64,000 nt of DNA from Cricetomys ansorgei (GCA_026225945.1 JAMJFZ010003163.1:22879001-22943000); one strand, 5' to 3'; positions 45,238 through 56,880 are shown, counted from the first letter of the stretch. A program made the numbers and translations. The notes: generated from the letters alone by a model not told the origin.

Positions 45238-46364
45238 CTCCCAACAAAGGAAGGGACCAGCGCTGGGAAGACCCACCTGTCTACACAGACTCTGCTTCAC
45301 TGTGCTGCGCTCCTAAGCCAGCTCTCTCCCACACAGGAGAGAACCAGAACCCTGGAAGGGAGGTTCAAGTTCATCCCATACCTGTGACCACCTAGGACTC
45401 AGCTGTAGGGGTCATGGGAAGCCCCTCCCTTTGTGCTTTGTGAAGAACCCAGGGGACCCCCCCCCCACACACACACTAACTGCCACACTGAGGTTGAAAT
45501 GACGCACTTCCCCACAGATCGGCATGCGTCTTTCTAATGGTCCCACGTCAGCCATCACTTTTTAATCGCTGGAATCCCCACCCCCACCCAAGGCACACCT
45601 TCCCGTGTTTTACCTTTCTTCAGCAGTCAGCAAGCTTTGGTTGCCAGCCTCCTTTCCAGATGAGAGCACATGCCAAAAATCCCAGAGCAGCTTCTCTACA
45701 GTCCCACACAGAGTAGGGGTTCAGTTGGGTCCAACCACTCTGCCTACGTTAATAGGCAGAGTTCTAACAGACCTCAGATTCCCAAACCATTGGTCTGCAT
45801 GGCCTTCTCAGATCCCTCTCCAGAAAAAGGTGGAGCTTTCATTCTTAGGGTAGCTTCTGATTGGGTCACTCTGAGTTTACCCATGGGAGAGTATCCTGAC
45901 CTGGACTGGTCTAATCAAGTGATGAGAGAGGTCTTCGAGGCGTTTCTTCAGTACCGATGGTGAAAGTTACCATGTGTCCTTCAGTGTTAAGGGACTGTAG
46001 TTTGACAGCACTGCACAAGATTGGAAAAGGACACAGGATCAAATGAGGCCCAGTGCTAGCCAACCAACCAGTCCACAGAGACCCTAGGCTCAAAGGGAGT
46101 ACCCGTATCCTCTTTCTAACCTGTGGGCTCGAGGGAATCGTGAGAGTATCCATCTGTGAGGGTTCAAGCATCTCAGTTGTGTGACTTGGTACACACTGCA
46201 CCCAAAGAGCATAGACTCTCCAAGTACAGCCAGGGCTTACCATTTCCAGACTCTCTCCATGGCTCAACCCATCAAACAGGATCCTGAGCTTCAGAAGACC
46301 ACAGAAAGCAGACTCTAGGACAGGGCTAACTAAGGTGACTTCTTACCTCTGCTGTAATGTCTTG
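45238..46364. other. Unique DNA, no gene recognised
   Basis: Includes a C-run leading into CA units at about 45457-45475. Nothing else recognised. Confidence 0.45.
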
Positions 46365-46610
46365 GTTAGATTTCAGGAAATTAATTTCCCATATAAAATT
46401 CAATTTAAAGTAAATTAATAGGAAGAGATGCTCCGCCTCCCGCCCGCGTCCAAAGGGAGAGCATTTGCCCCCGCTTCAGCGTGTGAATTAAAGATCAAGG
46501 ATGTGGCCTGTCATTAGTGTTACCAGGAGTGGGGCTTTTGTAAATTTCATAGGCTTTAAGATCCTCCTCCACTTAATAAGTTTACTTTTTCCAGGGTGTC
46601 TTGATTCTGC
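46365..46610. promoter_or_regulatory. Candidate conserved regulatory block
   Basis: Repeat-free. 'aggaaattaatttcccatat' (46375-46394) and 'aaagtaaattaataggaag' (46408-46426) are homeobox-type palindromic AATTAATT sites. 'gtgaattaaagatcaagga' (46482-46500) adds a TCF-like core. CpG-rich 46431-46450 lies between. Conservation inferred. Confidence 0.45.
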
Positions 46611-47559
46611 ACAGCCCCTGCTTTGGGACAAGACTCTCAGCTAATTGGCAGCTGCTCCGCCCCTGGGCACTGCTTTTAGAGAGGAAAAGTGCAGAAAAGG
46701 AGTCGATTGCTACCATTTATGAGCTGCCCTGGGTGTCCAGCTGCCCCTGGGGAGCAAAGGTGTCTGGGAATTGGAAGGGCAGAGAGGGCTCTGCTGCAGC
46801 CAAGACTCCTGGGTCATCATGCTCAGCAAGTCCCAGGGCCTCCAAAGGGAAGCAAGGCAAACACATGTGGGACAGGCAACCAGGAGCAGGAGGGGCCGGC
46901 TCCTCTTCACCTTGAACCTCCCTGCCTAGTCCCTGCCTAGATACACCTCCAGGGAAGGTGCCTAGCTGTGAGCACATGCTCAGACCATAGTTTGCTGAGG
47001 TGTCAATGCCAGATAACTGTCTCCACATGCACAGAGAGACTTATTGCTAAAATACCCCCACTGCAAACACACACATATGATTGCACACGCAGACTGCTAG
47101 GTCCCAAAAGGGCACGTCCCCGGTGCTCCAGCAGGGATCCGTGCACTCCAAGGACGCCCTCTTTGGCCTGCTGACTTCCCTGTCTCATTTTCCCACTGAC
47201 TTCTTGGGTTCCTTCCCCGGCAAATCACTTGCCTCCATCTTGTCTCAGCCAGACTTGGGGAAAGCCAGACTAAGCCCTCTGTTCCCATGCTCATGCCTGG
47301 GGCAGACATCGTGACTCAATCCCACTCTTGATACTGGGGCTCAGGATGCAGACTTTCTCAGTAACAGTGCTCTGGGAAGCCATGCTGAGTCATCCCCCTG
47401 AAACAAGAACCTTAACTCCCCAGATCCCACAGTCTGAGTCTGCCTTCTTCTCCTGGGGTCAGCAGTACCCACCCAGACTCAGTGCCTTGAAAGCTTCAGC
47501 CCAGCAGAAAGGCTTATCCCCATACTGTCAAGTGTGACCGTGCACTACATGTACCTACG
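46611..47559. other. Unique DNA, no gene recognised
   Basis: Overlapping frames, none with motifs. Confidence 0.45.
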
Positions 47560-47770
47560 GTAGCTGGTAGATATTAGCATTTACTCTGTATCAGCCACTG
47601 ACCTAGGCAGAAAACACAGAAAACTACACCTACATCTGGTAGCATACTGGTAGATCTCTTCCTCACCAGTTCACGTTGGAAAAGTGGGGCACAGAGAACT
47701 CAAGACACTCGTCCAAAATCTCACAATGTGTGGTGCCAGAGCTCAGCTGACACTGAACAATGCCACCTCC
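47560..47770 (-). mobile_element. MIR SINE
   Basis: 'actctgtatcagccactgac', 'ggaaaagtggggcacagaga' and 'aaatctcacaatgtgtggtg' align consecutively with minus-oriented MIR. Confidence 0.7.
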
Positions 47771-48509
47771 TGCAGAAGGCTATTTATTGAGTGACGGAGC
47801 CATGAGACACTTCTTAAAGCATGGGATAACACACACAGCCTCCTAAAGTGGTACACAGCCTACAGGGTCTGGACCATATTATCCACCTATCCCTTTGACT
47901 GGGTCAGGAACTTTATAGAGGTCAGAGCTTTAACCAATGGTCTGTTGTGCAGCCAGCCAGAGAAACGGGGTGTCAGTCCCCCAGGCCCTGCCATTTTATT
48001 TTTGATTAGCATTTGAAGCCTGAGGCCCAGTAATCACACCAGTCTCAGATTCCCGAAATGACTGGCTGGTTGACCACACGAGACACGTATGTTCACCACT
48101 CATGGAAGGCCTTCTTCAGAGAAGAAGTCACTCGGTTCCTCATTGCTTTATCTGCAAGAGGAGAGAGAGAATGTTTCTTTACCTCAGACCTCTTCAGCTA
48201 TCTCCAAAGGCTGTCAGTGGGGATATCCATGACCAGAAAAGAGAGACGGAGACATGTAATAGCTTGCTGAAGTTTGTGCTAATTAAACACATGTCACCTG
48301 CAATGTATAGCTGTCTCCTGCAGGGCTGTGGACCGGGCATCAGGCCTGGAACCCCTGTAACCAGAGGCTGGGTCAGGAAGAATGGGAACTGGGCTGACGA
48401 TGGACCCACAGCCACAGCAGCCAGTGTTGACCTGGCTGGCCCTAACCCTCACCATACCAGCTCCTCCCTGTGCTCTGACAGGAGTCAGGTTCTCCTGGGA
48501 GCTGCCTGG
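47771..48509. other. Unique DNA, no gene recognised
   Basis: A 147-codon + frame (48102-48545) has no domain and continues into a MIR. Confidence 0.45.
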
Positions 48510-48625
48510 GTTGGACCTGCCCCTCCATGTCGTGACTTTGACTAAGTCACTCGACCTCTCTAAGCTCCCGCTTCTCAGGTTGAGGATAGACGACTACTTT
48601 AGCGTGGGAATTCAGTGAGCCTGGA
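48510..48625 (+). mobile_element. MIR fragment
   Basis: 'ctaagtcactcgacctctct' and 'cgcttctcaggttgaggata' match plus-oriented MIR ('caagttacttaacctctctg'). Confidence 0.65.
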
Positions 48626-48679
48626 ACATCTCCCACTCAGCAACGGCCTCTGTGGCTCTCACCCCGCTTCATCTTCACA

Positions 48680-48765
48680 GGGCTTCTGGGAAGGTTTTGA
48701 TTATCCCCAGTTTAGAGAAGCAAAAGCTGAGGTACATTTAGGTATCTGGGCTTAAGCACTAGGCC
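48680..48765 (-). mobile_element. MIR fragment
   Basis: 'ttatccccagtttagagaag' followed by 'aaaagctgaggtacattta' matches minus-oriented MIR. Confidence 0.65.
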
Positions 48766-49097
48766 TTCCCAAGTTCCAAGGATGCGGGAGTCTTTCTCCT
48801 TTTAAGGAGTCCAAGGGCATTCTGAAGATGGAGGGAGTAGACAGAGCCCCTGAGCTTCAACTCTTTCCTTTTCTGGTCCTTGAAGGCATTGGTGCTAGAG
48901 GCTGGTCAAGGAGCTGAGGCATCGACTCAGGACCAGATAATAGTTCTGAGTCATTCCTGCGCAGTTTGGCTATGCTGGAATCGTGTCAGCAACTCCCTTT
49001 GTTCTGTGGACCTGGATGGACACCCAGGTCAAGGTTAATACATACAGTCCCTCTAGCACATGGAGCCCCTCCTCTCCTGCCTCCTCCCCACTGTCCT
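48766..49097. other. Unique DNA
   Basis: Nothing recognised. Confidence 0.4.
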
Positions 49098-49192
49098 TCT
49101 CTCCAGGGTCTCACCATATACATTAGCTTGGCCTCTAACTTGTGATCCTACTGCCTCAGCCTCTCCAGTGCTATGAGTTCCATCACACCTCA
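49098..49192 (-). mobile_element. B1 SINE fragment
   Basis: 'cagggtctcaccatatacat', 'tagcttggcctctaacttgt' and 'ctgcctcagcctctccagtg' are minus-oriented B1, old. Confidence 0.75.
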
Positions 49193-49479
49193 CTATATTG
49201 GAGACGGATTTCGGACCTTATTTCCCCTGGGACAGGGACCTTTTTGGCAGTACACAAATTGTACAACTGTACTCGGGGAGCTCACAGATGCTTGCTATTT
49301 CACTCCCAGTTGCCTCTTCCTTGAGCTTCACAGGGCTTACCCTGTGAGCAGGGCATTCCTGAAGTATCTGTAAAGAGCGGTTATCTTAGTAGGTACAAGT
49401 TGTATGGCAATTTCATTTAAACTGAGACATTCCATCCTGGAGGGAGGCTTAAAGAGATGCAGGAAGTAAACACTGCACA
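49193..49479. other. Unique DNA
   Basis: Nothing recognised. Confidence 0.4.
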
Positions 49480-49800
49480 AGTTTTAGGAAGTTCCTGAAA
49501 CTTTCAAGATTCACAAAGGCCCTCCCTGCCCAAGTTATATAAACAGCAAAGGTGGCTTGGGAGAGGAGACATTCTGGTATGTCAAGCTGCCTCCAAGCTG
49601 TGCTGATAGCTCGAGGCTGCTGCTCTCCTGAGTCGACACCCAGGCTGGGGTGGGATTTTCAGAGAAATAGTTGTCCATGGTTCTGTAACTAATCCCAATA
49701 AACTCATTGGTTTGCCAAGTTGAACTCTGGTAGTATCCTTTCTCTGGCCTGTGCCCTATCTGGGTGCCGTTGCTGGGTAAGTTTGTTCCTAACATTCCAG
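49480..49800. repeat. Rodent interspersed repeat, RMER1-like, copy 1
   Basis: Shares with 53490-53875 the blocks 'aactcattggtttgccaagt', 'tcctttctctggcctgtgcc' and 'attttcagagaaatag'-like part, in the same orientation. I recall a common rodent repeat with 'caatgagtttattgggatta' (reverse strand). The family name is a guess. Confidence 0.6.
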
Positions 49801-50159
49801 GAAGTCACACACCATTGCAGACAGACCTAACCCTACATCATGAGGAGCTTTGTGAAAATGAGATGTGGCACAGACAGGAAGTGACGAAGGGAGATGCTTC
49901 CACGTTCTGTAGGTCTACATCTGTGGCCTGGCTCTGAGACTTATGAAGGAGGTCCTTGTCAGACTCTGAAGGGGCTGGCGTTGCTGTTTTCCTTCTTCAA
50001 GGACTAGGCCAATCATACTGTGAGATTATCACTTCCCAAGTCCATTCGATGTTGGAGCCTTTGGGACCAGAGCAGGAGCTACCAACGAGGCGGAGAGGGC
50101 AGGAACTCTGGCCATTTAACGCAGCATTCAGCTGCTCCACAGGCTGCTTTTGTAGACTG
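49801..50159. other. Unique DNA
   Basis: Nothing recognised. Confidence 0.4.
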
Positions 50160-50465
50160 ATGGTTAACAGTGACTGTCAACTTGACAGGATCTAGAATAA
50201 CCCCTGGAGACAGCCTCTGGGTATGTATGTGAGGGAGTTTCTACTTTGGGTTAATTGAGGTGGGAGGACCCAATCTAACTGGAGGTGGTATTGTTCTCTG
50301 GGTGGGGTCCTGGACCACACAAAGAGAAAGGGAGCTAAGCAGCTACGGTCACCTCTTGGTTCAAGTGTCTGCTGCCATGCCTGCCCCACAGTGGACCAAT
50401 CAGCCTTTCTTCCTGAAGCTGCTCCTGGCTGGTCTTCTGTCACAGCCAAGATAAGAAATGTATCT
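50160..50465 (+). mobile_element. Rodent MaLR/ERVL-type LTR
   Basis: 'tgatggttaacagtgactgt', 'caacttgacaggatctagaa', 'ggttaattgaggtgggagga' and 'gtctgctgccatgcctgccc' are consecutive landmarks of the same family as the minus copy at 36.4 kb. Solo and degenerate, no internal region. Confidence 0.75.
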
Positions 50466-51239
50466 TGTTATACACTCCTCTGGGCTCTTCCTGGAGGTGG
50501 GCACTTCCTCTGACCAGTGACAAATCTGAGAGTCAGAGTCTGCAATCTTTCACAAAATGTGTGAGACCCGGAGCCCTGTCTGCTTCCAGAACTATGGCTC
50601 TGGCTCTAAGAAGCAGAGTCCACCTCCCAGCCCCAGGGTGCTGTCTGCGAGCCCCGCAGAGACTCATCTGGGGGAAACTGAGTCAGGAAGACCAGTGTGG
50701 ACTTCACTGCCCCTGCAGTGAGCATGCTCACCACCTCTTGTGACAGATACAATTAGCCAGGAACATTTTATTTCTAAGGAGAGAAGTGCACCTGCTTTTA
50801 TTTCTACAAACAGCTCTGAGTTGGGCAAACAATTGTTTTGATCCTTGGTAGAAGCTGAAAATGCATGGCAGATATTCTCCACTGCTGGCTGCCATCAGGG
50901 TACCCTGCTGAAGGTAAAGTGTGTGTCCCTTAGCTGTGTGTCCACCCCTGCTGACAGACTCATGTGGAAGCTGCATCTCAGTGATGCCCCTTGGGCAGCA
51001 GATGGAACCCGGTGTGTAGTTTTCACAGTTCTTGTAGAACAGTCCTCCTGGTCTCCCTCAGAACCACCTACTCCACTGCAGAGCCTCCCAATGCTTGCAT
51101 TCCCTGACTCACAGAGCTCCTCCATTCTGCCAGCACCAGCCCACTGGAGGTCCTTGTGAGGAGCTCTGAGGCCTGGGCCTAGAGGCTCTAGTTCTGAGAC
51201 TGAGTTTTAATAATTCTAGTCCTCTCTTTTGTTTATTCC
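50466..51239. other. Unique DNA, no gene recognised
   Basis: Overlapping frames up to 104 codons without motifs. Confidence 0.45.
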
Positions 51240-51735
51240 CATGCACATGTATGCATAATCACCCAAACATACATATGCATACCCACGGTGTTCAAATTTC
51301 ACAGCCATGGATACATGTGTACATATGCCTGACTGTGCACATATGTATGTATAACCATATCTATTCACATACACACCCACATTTGGACAATTATGGCCTG
51401 TATGTGTCTGTTGCACATACTGCTCGCACATACACATGCTCTGTATGTGGGTATAATCACACCACCTGTATGCAAATGTGTACTCTGAGTGTGTGCACAG
51501 GCATTTCTGCAGATAAAAGTACGTTTGCTATCCACACGCATACCGTATACGAGCTCACAGGCAAACGAATGTGTGACCACACCCACACCCACACCCACAC
51601 CCTGGCCATGCATGAACAAATGCTCTTTATGGTAATGTACAGGAGACTGTGGGAGTCACCAAGTGTATTCATCTGTATCCTGGCACACACATTTGCCATG
51701 GACATATGGGTAGACACAGCCCATGTGCAACACAC
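51240..51735. repeat. Degenerate CA/TG-rich region
   Basis: About 500 bases of mixed CACA, CATA and TGTA units with a small pure (ACCCAC)n core at 51577-51602. Produces an artefactual 165-codon frame (51251-51748). Confidence 0.85.
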
Positions 51736-51889
51736 GCAAACTTATTGATAACAGAGTTCACGGGTACGAGGACACTATCGTCACAAAAAAAAAAAGTAAC
51801 CGATGTGCTTGTGTAACCGACAGGCACTCCCCGCAAGCAGGCTCAAACGCCTAGGCGAGTTACTCACAGGCTCACGCACTTCACCACCT
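51736..51889. other. Unique DNA, A-run
   Basis: A12 run at about 51785-51796. CpG dinucleotides become frequent from 51825 on, leading into the CpG island. Confidence 0.4.
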
Positions 51890-52041
51890 TAGGGCACCGG
51901 AGACGCGCCCTGGCACGCGCACACTCATCCCCTCTCCCCATCCCCGCGGTCTGGCTGTAATTGCTCCCAGCCCGGGACTGTGCAAAGCGCGCCGCGGGAG
52001 CGCACGGCCCCGATCCCGCAGCGCTCTGCGCGCCCCCAGCA

Positions 52042-52064
52042 CCGCCGCCGCCGCCGCCGCCGCC
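52042..52064. repeat. (CCG)n trinucleotide repeat
   Basis: About 7 CCG units inside the CpG island. Confidence 0.95.
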
Positions 52065-52175
52065 CGGCCCGGCCCGCGGCCATCAAAAGGCCGCTTTGGG
52101 CGCGGGCACCTGCTCGCCGGCCGCCTCCGCGTTTTATCTGGCGCGGTGAATAATTGATGCGCCGTTGCTTTGCAG

Positions 52176-52257
52176 TCAAACGCGCGGGCTGCCCGCGCCG
52201 CCGCCGCCCGCCGGCCGCTGTGATTTATTATTTACCAGCGCGCGGCCGCCGTGTAAG
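52176..52257 (+). other. Candidate exon inside CpG island
   Basis: Acceptor-like 'ttgctttgcag' ends at 52175 and a strong donor AAG|GTGAGC has its GT at 52258-52259. The 82-base interval is open in two of three frames. It could instead be the 3' part of a longer first exon that ends at 52257. No protein family recognised, and the splice sites are unsupported by transcript data. Confidence 0.3.
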
Positions 52258-52680
52258 GTGAGCACTGTGGCTGCTCGCAGAACTGTTACAATCTGGCCTC
52301 GTTAGTGGCCTTTCTTGCTGCCTCTCCAAACGGCGGCCCCGCTGATTGATTTTCCCGCCGAAGCCGTGCCATGAAATCCCAGCGCTGCTGCTCTCAAAGC
52401 GGCTGCGGAAAAAGCCAGGCTTGGCCCTTCTTCCCGCAACAAGAGCCTGCGTTCGCGCGCGCGGCTTTCATGGCGTCCCGGGCTCCGCCGCCAGCCCCAT
52501 TAGCGCGGCGCCCGGCTCCCGCCGCTCCTGCGGGCGACGCCAGGCTGCGCGCCATGGTCGCCGGGGACCGCGCCGGGCCTTTCAAGCCCGCGGCGAGGCG
52601 CAGCCGTCCCGCGACCACAAAGTTTCCCTGCCTTGGAAGTTTTCAAACGCGCTAGGCTGATCCGAGGCGGGGACCCGGTG

Positions 52681-52744
52681 GCTCTTCCCGGGAACTCTCC
52701 CACTGGCAAGGAAGAGGGTCCCTCAGGACTACCAGCCCAGGGAA
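52681..52744. other. Unique DNA
   Basis: GC-moderate right flank of the island. Confidence 0.4.
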
Positions 52745-52830
52745 GGAAGGCATTTGGGGAGTGCCCAGTGTGTGCCAGGCATCTGCCTGGTGTTTGGTCT
52801 CTAAAAAACCCTACACCCGACTCGTGAACA
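52745..52830 (-). mobile_element. MIR/L2-type fragment
   Basis: 'gagtgcccagtgtgtgccag' followed by 'gcatctgcctggtgtttggt' matches the 'gagcacctactatgtgccag' ... 'gcactgtgctaggcactg' pattern. Confidence 0.5.
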
Positions 52831-53489
52831 AGGACAGGCCACAGAACTAGCAAGAGGAATCTAGGGTGAGCCCAGGCTGGCCAGTCCTAAGCCACCCACT
52901 AACTGTTCTGGGTACTGCTAAGGCTGAAGTCGCTGTGTGAGCTAGGGTGACTTGAGCATCGCAGGTCCTCTGTGTGGGCATCCGGGTCTTAGGACTCCCA
53001 CTGGGGGTGGCAGTCACTTTCCCTGGATGCTGTTAAACTTGAAATTCACACGATGGGCGGGGCCTGGCTCCAAACATGCAGGTAGTAAAAGTGACCCATT
53101 TGGGAGGTTCCCTGAGGGAAGAACCTGGGATAACAGGAACACAAATTACCTTAAATAAGGCTTTTGTGTTTTGTAGTGTGGCCCAAACTGTTCTCGAGGC
53201 AGGGCCTCTAGGACTGAGTGGGAAGTCCAGAAACTGATTCCCAGAGCCCTAGTAAGTCCTGCCACCCTTCTGAAGGGCTTCTCCGGCATAGAGAAGGTAA
53301 GGTCCTTTCGTCTGTTCTCCACAGTACGGGGCAGAGATGTGTCCATGATATCTGTCTTGCTGTGCTGGTGGGGGTTGGGGGCTGGACAGTAGAGACACTT
53401 TGCAGGGTGCAGAGTCAGAGTCACTCAGTTCTGAAGCCAATGAAAAAAACCACTCAGAGCCACGGCTCGGAATGACCGGAGTGTGGTAC
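52831..53489. other. Unique DNA, no gene recognised
   Basis: Nothing recognised. Confidence 0.45.
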
Positions 53490-53875
53490 GCTCCTTTGGG
53501 TTAAGTGTAACTACTGTGTTGAATCAACACAGCTGTGACCACACACTGGAGACCCTCACGAGCTCTGGTCCATGAATGCTCCTTCATGGAGGGAAGAGAC
53601 CTAGAAATCCCCCCCTCAACCCACTCCATGGTTATAGAAGAGGTAGAAAATTGGGGTGGGCTCATCAGTAATGTAGTTGGTGTAGGGGTGTAAGTCACCC
53701 AAGGAACTTCTTTGTAGCCTTTGAGCCCCTAGTGCTCCTGTAAATGACCCCAACAACCTCATTGTTTCACCAAGCTGGGCATGGACAAAATCCTTTCTTT
53801 GGTCTGCGGGTGCATCTAAAGTGAGCGAATAGACTGATTTTATGCTCCCCAACAAGTCACCAGACACAACCCTTC
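53490..53875. repeat. Rodent interspersed repeat, RMER1-like, copy 2
   Basis: 'gaccccaacaacctcattgt', 'ttcaccaagctgggcatgga' and 'aatcctttctttggtctgcg' align with copy 1 at 49.5 kb. The copies differ by indels, so they are independent old insertions or a strongly diverged duplication. Confidence 0.6.
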
Positions 53876-55559
53876 CTGTGTGGCCAGCTCTCTCTTAAGC
53901 ATGAAGCATCCCACGGTCAGACCTGCTGTTTGTTGAAAGGGTTCGCCCTGGATGGCTGGAAGAATCTTAGAACACTTAGGCAAGGCTCAAGGAGCTGGGG
54001 ACCACAGTTCTAACTAGAAGCCAAGATCTTTGTCTTCAACCATGTTGCCTAGACCTTTTGCAAACTGAAACATGCGCTTAGTCCCCTGGCGAAGCTGCCT
54101 CTTCTGCCCTTGGAGCTTCCCTGCCCCCATGCTTTGGGAGCTCAGTCTCAGCCGTCTCCCAGGCTTAGGTATCTACCCTGGCTCGTTCCTCCGTGAAAAT
54201 TTATCCTTTTAAAATCTTGATGTGAAGTTTGCTCCCTGAAGCTCTTATCCATTGGTTCTGTGGATGAGCACAAAGCACACGTCTGCTCTCTCTTAGATTC
54301 AAAGGATTGCCCAGTTGTTGTCTGACTCCCGAAGTCATCGACTATTTCTCACATCCTTATGGGATGTTTCCATAGTGACCTGGTCTCTGCATGACCTTGG
54401 AGAGTTAGAGGACACATTTGCAACACATTGCAACAGGGTCAGGCCCCTGTTGCAGTTACATGACTGGAGGTCTCAGGAGAAAGGGATTTTTTTTTTTTTT
54501 TTTTTTGCACTTACAAAGAACATGAGCCATAGACAGGACCAGAAGCCAGTGTCCTTGCTCTTACCTAGTATTTTTTTTTTTAATCTTTTATACTTACCTT
54601 AATTTTCCAGTCCTTCTTTTATTCCAATTTAATACACCAAGGAGATATGGAGAGGGCCAAGGCTGAGTCCCTGACGCTCCAATGCTATGTTAGGAACTCC
54701 CAAACAGCTTCAGCCACTGACACGGCTCAGGTCTGGGTTACAACACATCACTCAGACACCATCGACCTTCCTTTTACTTGAAGGTGAAGTCTTAACCTGA
54801 AAGAGTAAAATTAGACAAGTAAAATTAGACTCGGACAAAGTCCAGTATGAACTCCCCTGACCACTGCAACACGGAAGAGGAAGTCTATTCATCTCAGCCT
54901 CCTGAGTGACCCAGCTGTGAGCAGAGCTTGCAAAGACAGAATGCGAATAGCTTGGATCTATTGGCCACATCAGTATTGTTAGTACTGGGGAAGGGAAAAG
55001 GATAAGTTCCTAAAAAGGAAAACCTTCCAAGTATATCCAGAGACTTCTTTTTCCATCCCCAAATGGAATCACAGGAGCTGGGTTTAAGCTCGAACCGAAA
55101 TGATGACAGACTGGACTAAATAGATAAGATAATTTTGAAGACACTGAAAGAGAGGCAAGTTCTGGAATCACCTAGATCGCTGATGGCTCCAGGGGGTTTC
55201 TGAGTCGTGGTGCAGAATGGAGTCTAGTGGACTGCTGAGTTGGAAGATGGACAGAAAAGTCCAGGGAGATAAGGCAACTGGAGAAGGAGTGTAGGAGAAC
55301 AGGGTCCTGCACGCAAACCTGCAGAAGGGCCCACCTTTGAACACACTGTCAATCAGTAGATTTCATGAGGAGAGCGCCACCCAAAAAGAGAAAACCAAAT
55401 GCTCTCTGAAGTGCACCCAGGGCCGGCAAGGAGACATACTCATTCTTACCAGACGGTCTGGAAAAATGTGTATTTCCTGAGGGTACTGGATAGACTATGC
55501 CTTTGTAACATTAATCATCTGCCTTCTACTAAATGCTGCTCTGATCCTGCGGAGACAGA
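53876..55559. other. Mostly unique, becoming AT-rich
   Basis: T20 run at 54487-54506 and T10 near 54571. From about 55000 the sequence looks like worn repeat that may belong to the 5' side of the L1 that follows, but I cannot align it by eye. Confidence 0.4.
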
Positions 55560-56395
55560 GAAGTTCCTTTCATAATGATAATAGATCAAATTCTCCAAAG
55601 CATCTAGTAGTTTTAAACATGTATGCACTTAATAACGGGGCTTCAAGAGACACCAAGTAAAAAGTAGTTGAACTTCAAGCAGAAATGGGCACATCCATAA
55701 CTAGACTTGAAAATACTAATGCACATTTCTCCACAGTCAATAAGAGAGAAAATCAGTAAAGCTCCAGGAAATTGTCCAGCCATAATGGTGAACACCCCAT
55801 CCAATCACACTGGGTACATGCTACAACATTTAGCAAAATAGACTACTGTGGGCCATCAAACAAGCGTCAGTAACCTTAAGAAACGCAAAGTGTGTTTTCT
55901 GATTACACAAAGGTTTTATTAAATCTCAATGGTGGAATAAGTCCAGAAAAAAACCTAATATTTGGAAGCTACATAATAAACTATCAAAGAAGAAATGAAA
56001 GAAAACTAGAAAGAATTTTTGAAATGAATGTAAATAAACAGAAAAATATGTGTTGCATCTAAAACTGTTTGTATACAAGGAAACTATAGTAAAAGGGAGA
56101 GTCAATGACTCAGTTTCTATCTTAAGAACTTGGGAAATAACCAAAATAAAAAAATAAACACAAAGGAAGTAGAAAATTCTCCAACAGTGAAGCTTAGTGG
56201 AAATACTTAGAAACAGAAAAGCAGAAACAACAACATCTGCCCTTTGAGTTTCTTGTCAAATGAGGTTCATCCCTGGCTAAAGCAGGTTCAACATCTATGA
56301 ACTAATCAAGGCAAACTCACTGCATTGACAAGAATTTTAAATGGCTATTTCAATAGATTACATGGATAGGTGCTAAAAATAATACCTTGATCCCA
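55560..56395 (+). mobile_element. Ancient L1 ORF2, 5' part in this locus
   Basis: 'cataatgataatagatcaaa', 'aacatgtatgcacttaataa' and 'gaggttcatccctggctaaa' are landmarks of the L1 ORF2 endonuclease-to-RT stretch, in plus order. Frames are broken throughout. No intact protein. Confidence 0.85.
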
Positions 56396-56396
56396 A

Positions 56397-56397
56397 C

Positions 56398-56440
<43 letters not shown>
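56397..56440. repeat. (CA)n microsatellite
   Basis: About 20 CA units, then CAGA/GA units to 56462. Lies within the L1. Confidence 0.97.
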
Positions 56441-56443
<3 letters not shown>

Positions 56444-56554
56444 ATACACACAAGAGAGAGAGAAAACAAATTTTGAATAAAAGAATACAATTTCAAATTG
56501 ATAAGAGTATTTGTGAAAACCTACAGGTAACAGTTATTTCAATCTTTCTTTAAA
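56441..56554 (+). mobile_element. L1 ORF2 fragment between microsatellite and B2
   Basis: 'gagtatttgtgaaaacctac' and 'aggtaacagttat' match the ORF2 block 'gccatttatgaaaaacctac' ... 'agctaacatcatact'. The L1 picks up again after the B2 with 'ttaatggttaaag' (56777-56789). Confidence 0.8.
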
Positions 56555-56776
56555 ATATTTTAAGAGTTACTACTTTATTTTATGTGTATGCCTGTTTTGC
56601 CTGTGAGTATACTGTGCAACACATGTGTGCCTGATGCCCACGGAAGTCAGAAGCCGTCAGATCCTTTGGAACTAGAATTAGGAATGGTTGTGAACCAATA
56701 CGTGTGTGCTAGAATCTGAACCCAAGTCCTCCACAAGAACAGGTGTTCTTAATCACTGAGACATCTTTACAGCCCC
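56555..56776 (-). mobile_element. B2-superfamily SINE inserted in L1
   Basis: Minus-oriented: 'tgtatgcctgttttgcctgt', 'ggaatggttgtgaaccaata', 'ctgaacccaagtcctccaca' and 'gagacatctttacagcccct'. The last block is the tRNA-like head. Confidence 0.9.
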
Positions 56777-56795
56777 TTAATGGTTAAAGATCCTT

Positions 56796-56855
56796 CTTTC
56801 CTGCCTTCCTTCCTTCCTTCCTTCCTTCCTTCCTTCCTTCCTTCCTTCCTTCCTT
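56796..56855. repeat. (TTCC)n microsatellite
   Basis: About 14 TTCC units. It sits at the point where L1 sequence resumes. Confidence 0.98.
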
Positions 56856-56880
56856 TGTGTGGAAGTGTTGAACATGTCAT

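Larger units (their letters stand above)
51890..52680. promoter_or_regulatory. CpG island
   Basis: By far the most CpG-dense segment of the window: for example, 9 CpG in the 60 bases 51961-52020. It carries a (CCG)n run (52042-52064) and AT-containing motifs unusual for a plain GC-rich promoter: 'gaataattgatgcgccgttg' (52149-52168), 'gtgatttattatttaccagc' (52220-52239) and 'gctgattgattttcccgccg' (52341-52360). No TATA box. It could be the promoter and first exon of a transcript or an orphan CpG-island enhancer of a developmental gene. Confidence 0.85.

Noticed and set aside
50160..50465. Complete endogenous retrovirus
   Set aside because: Only a solo LTR-like segment is present; no gag, pol or env-like sequence follows on either side.
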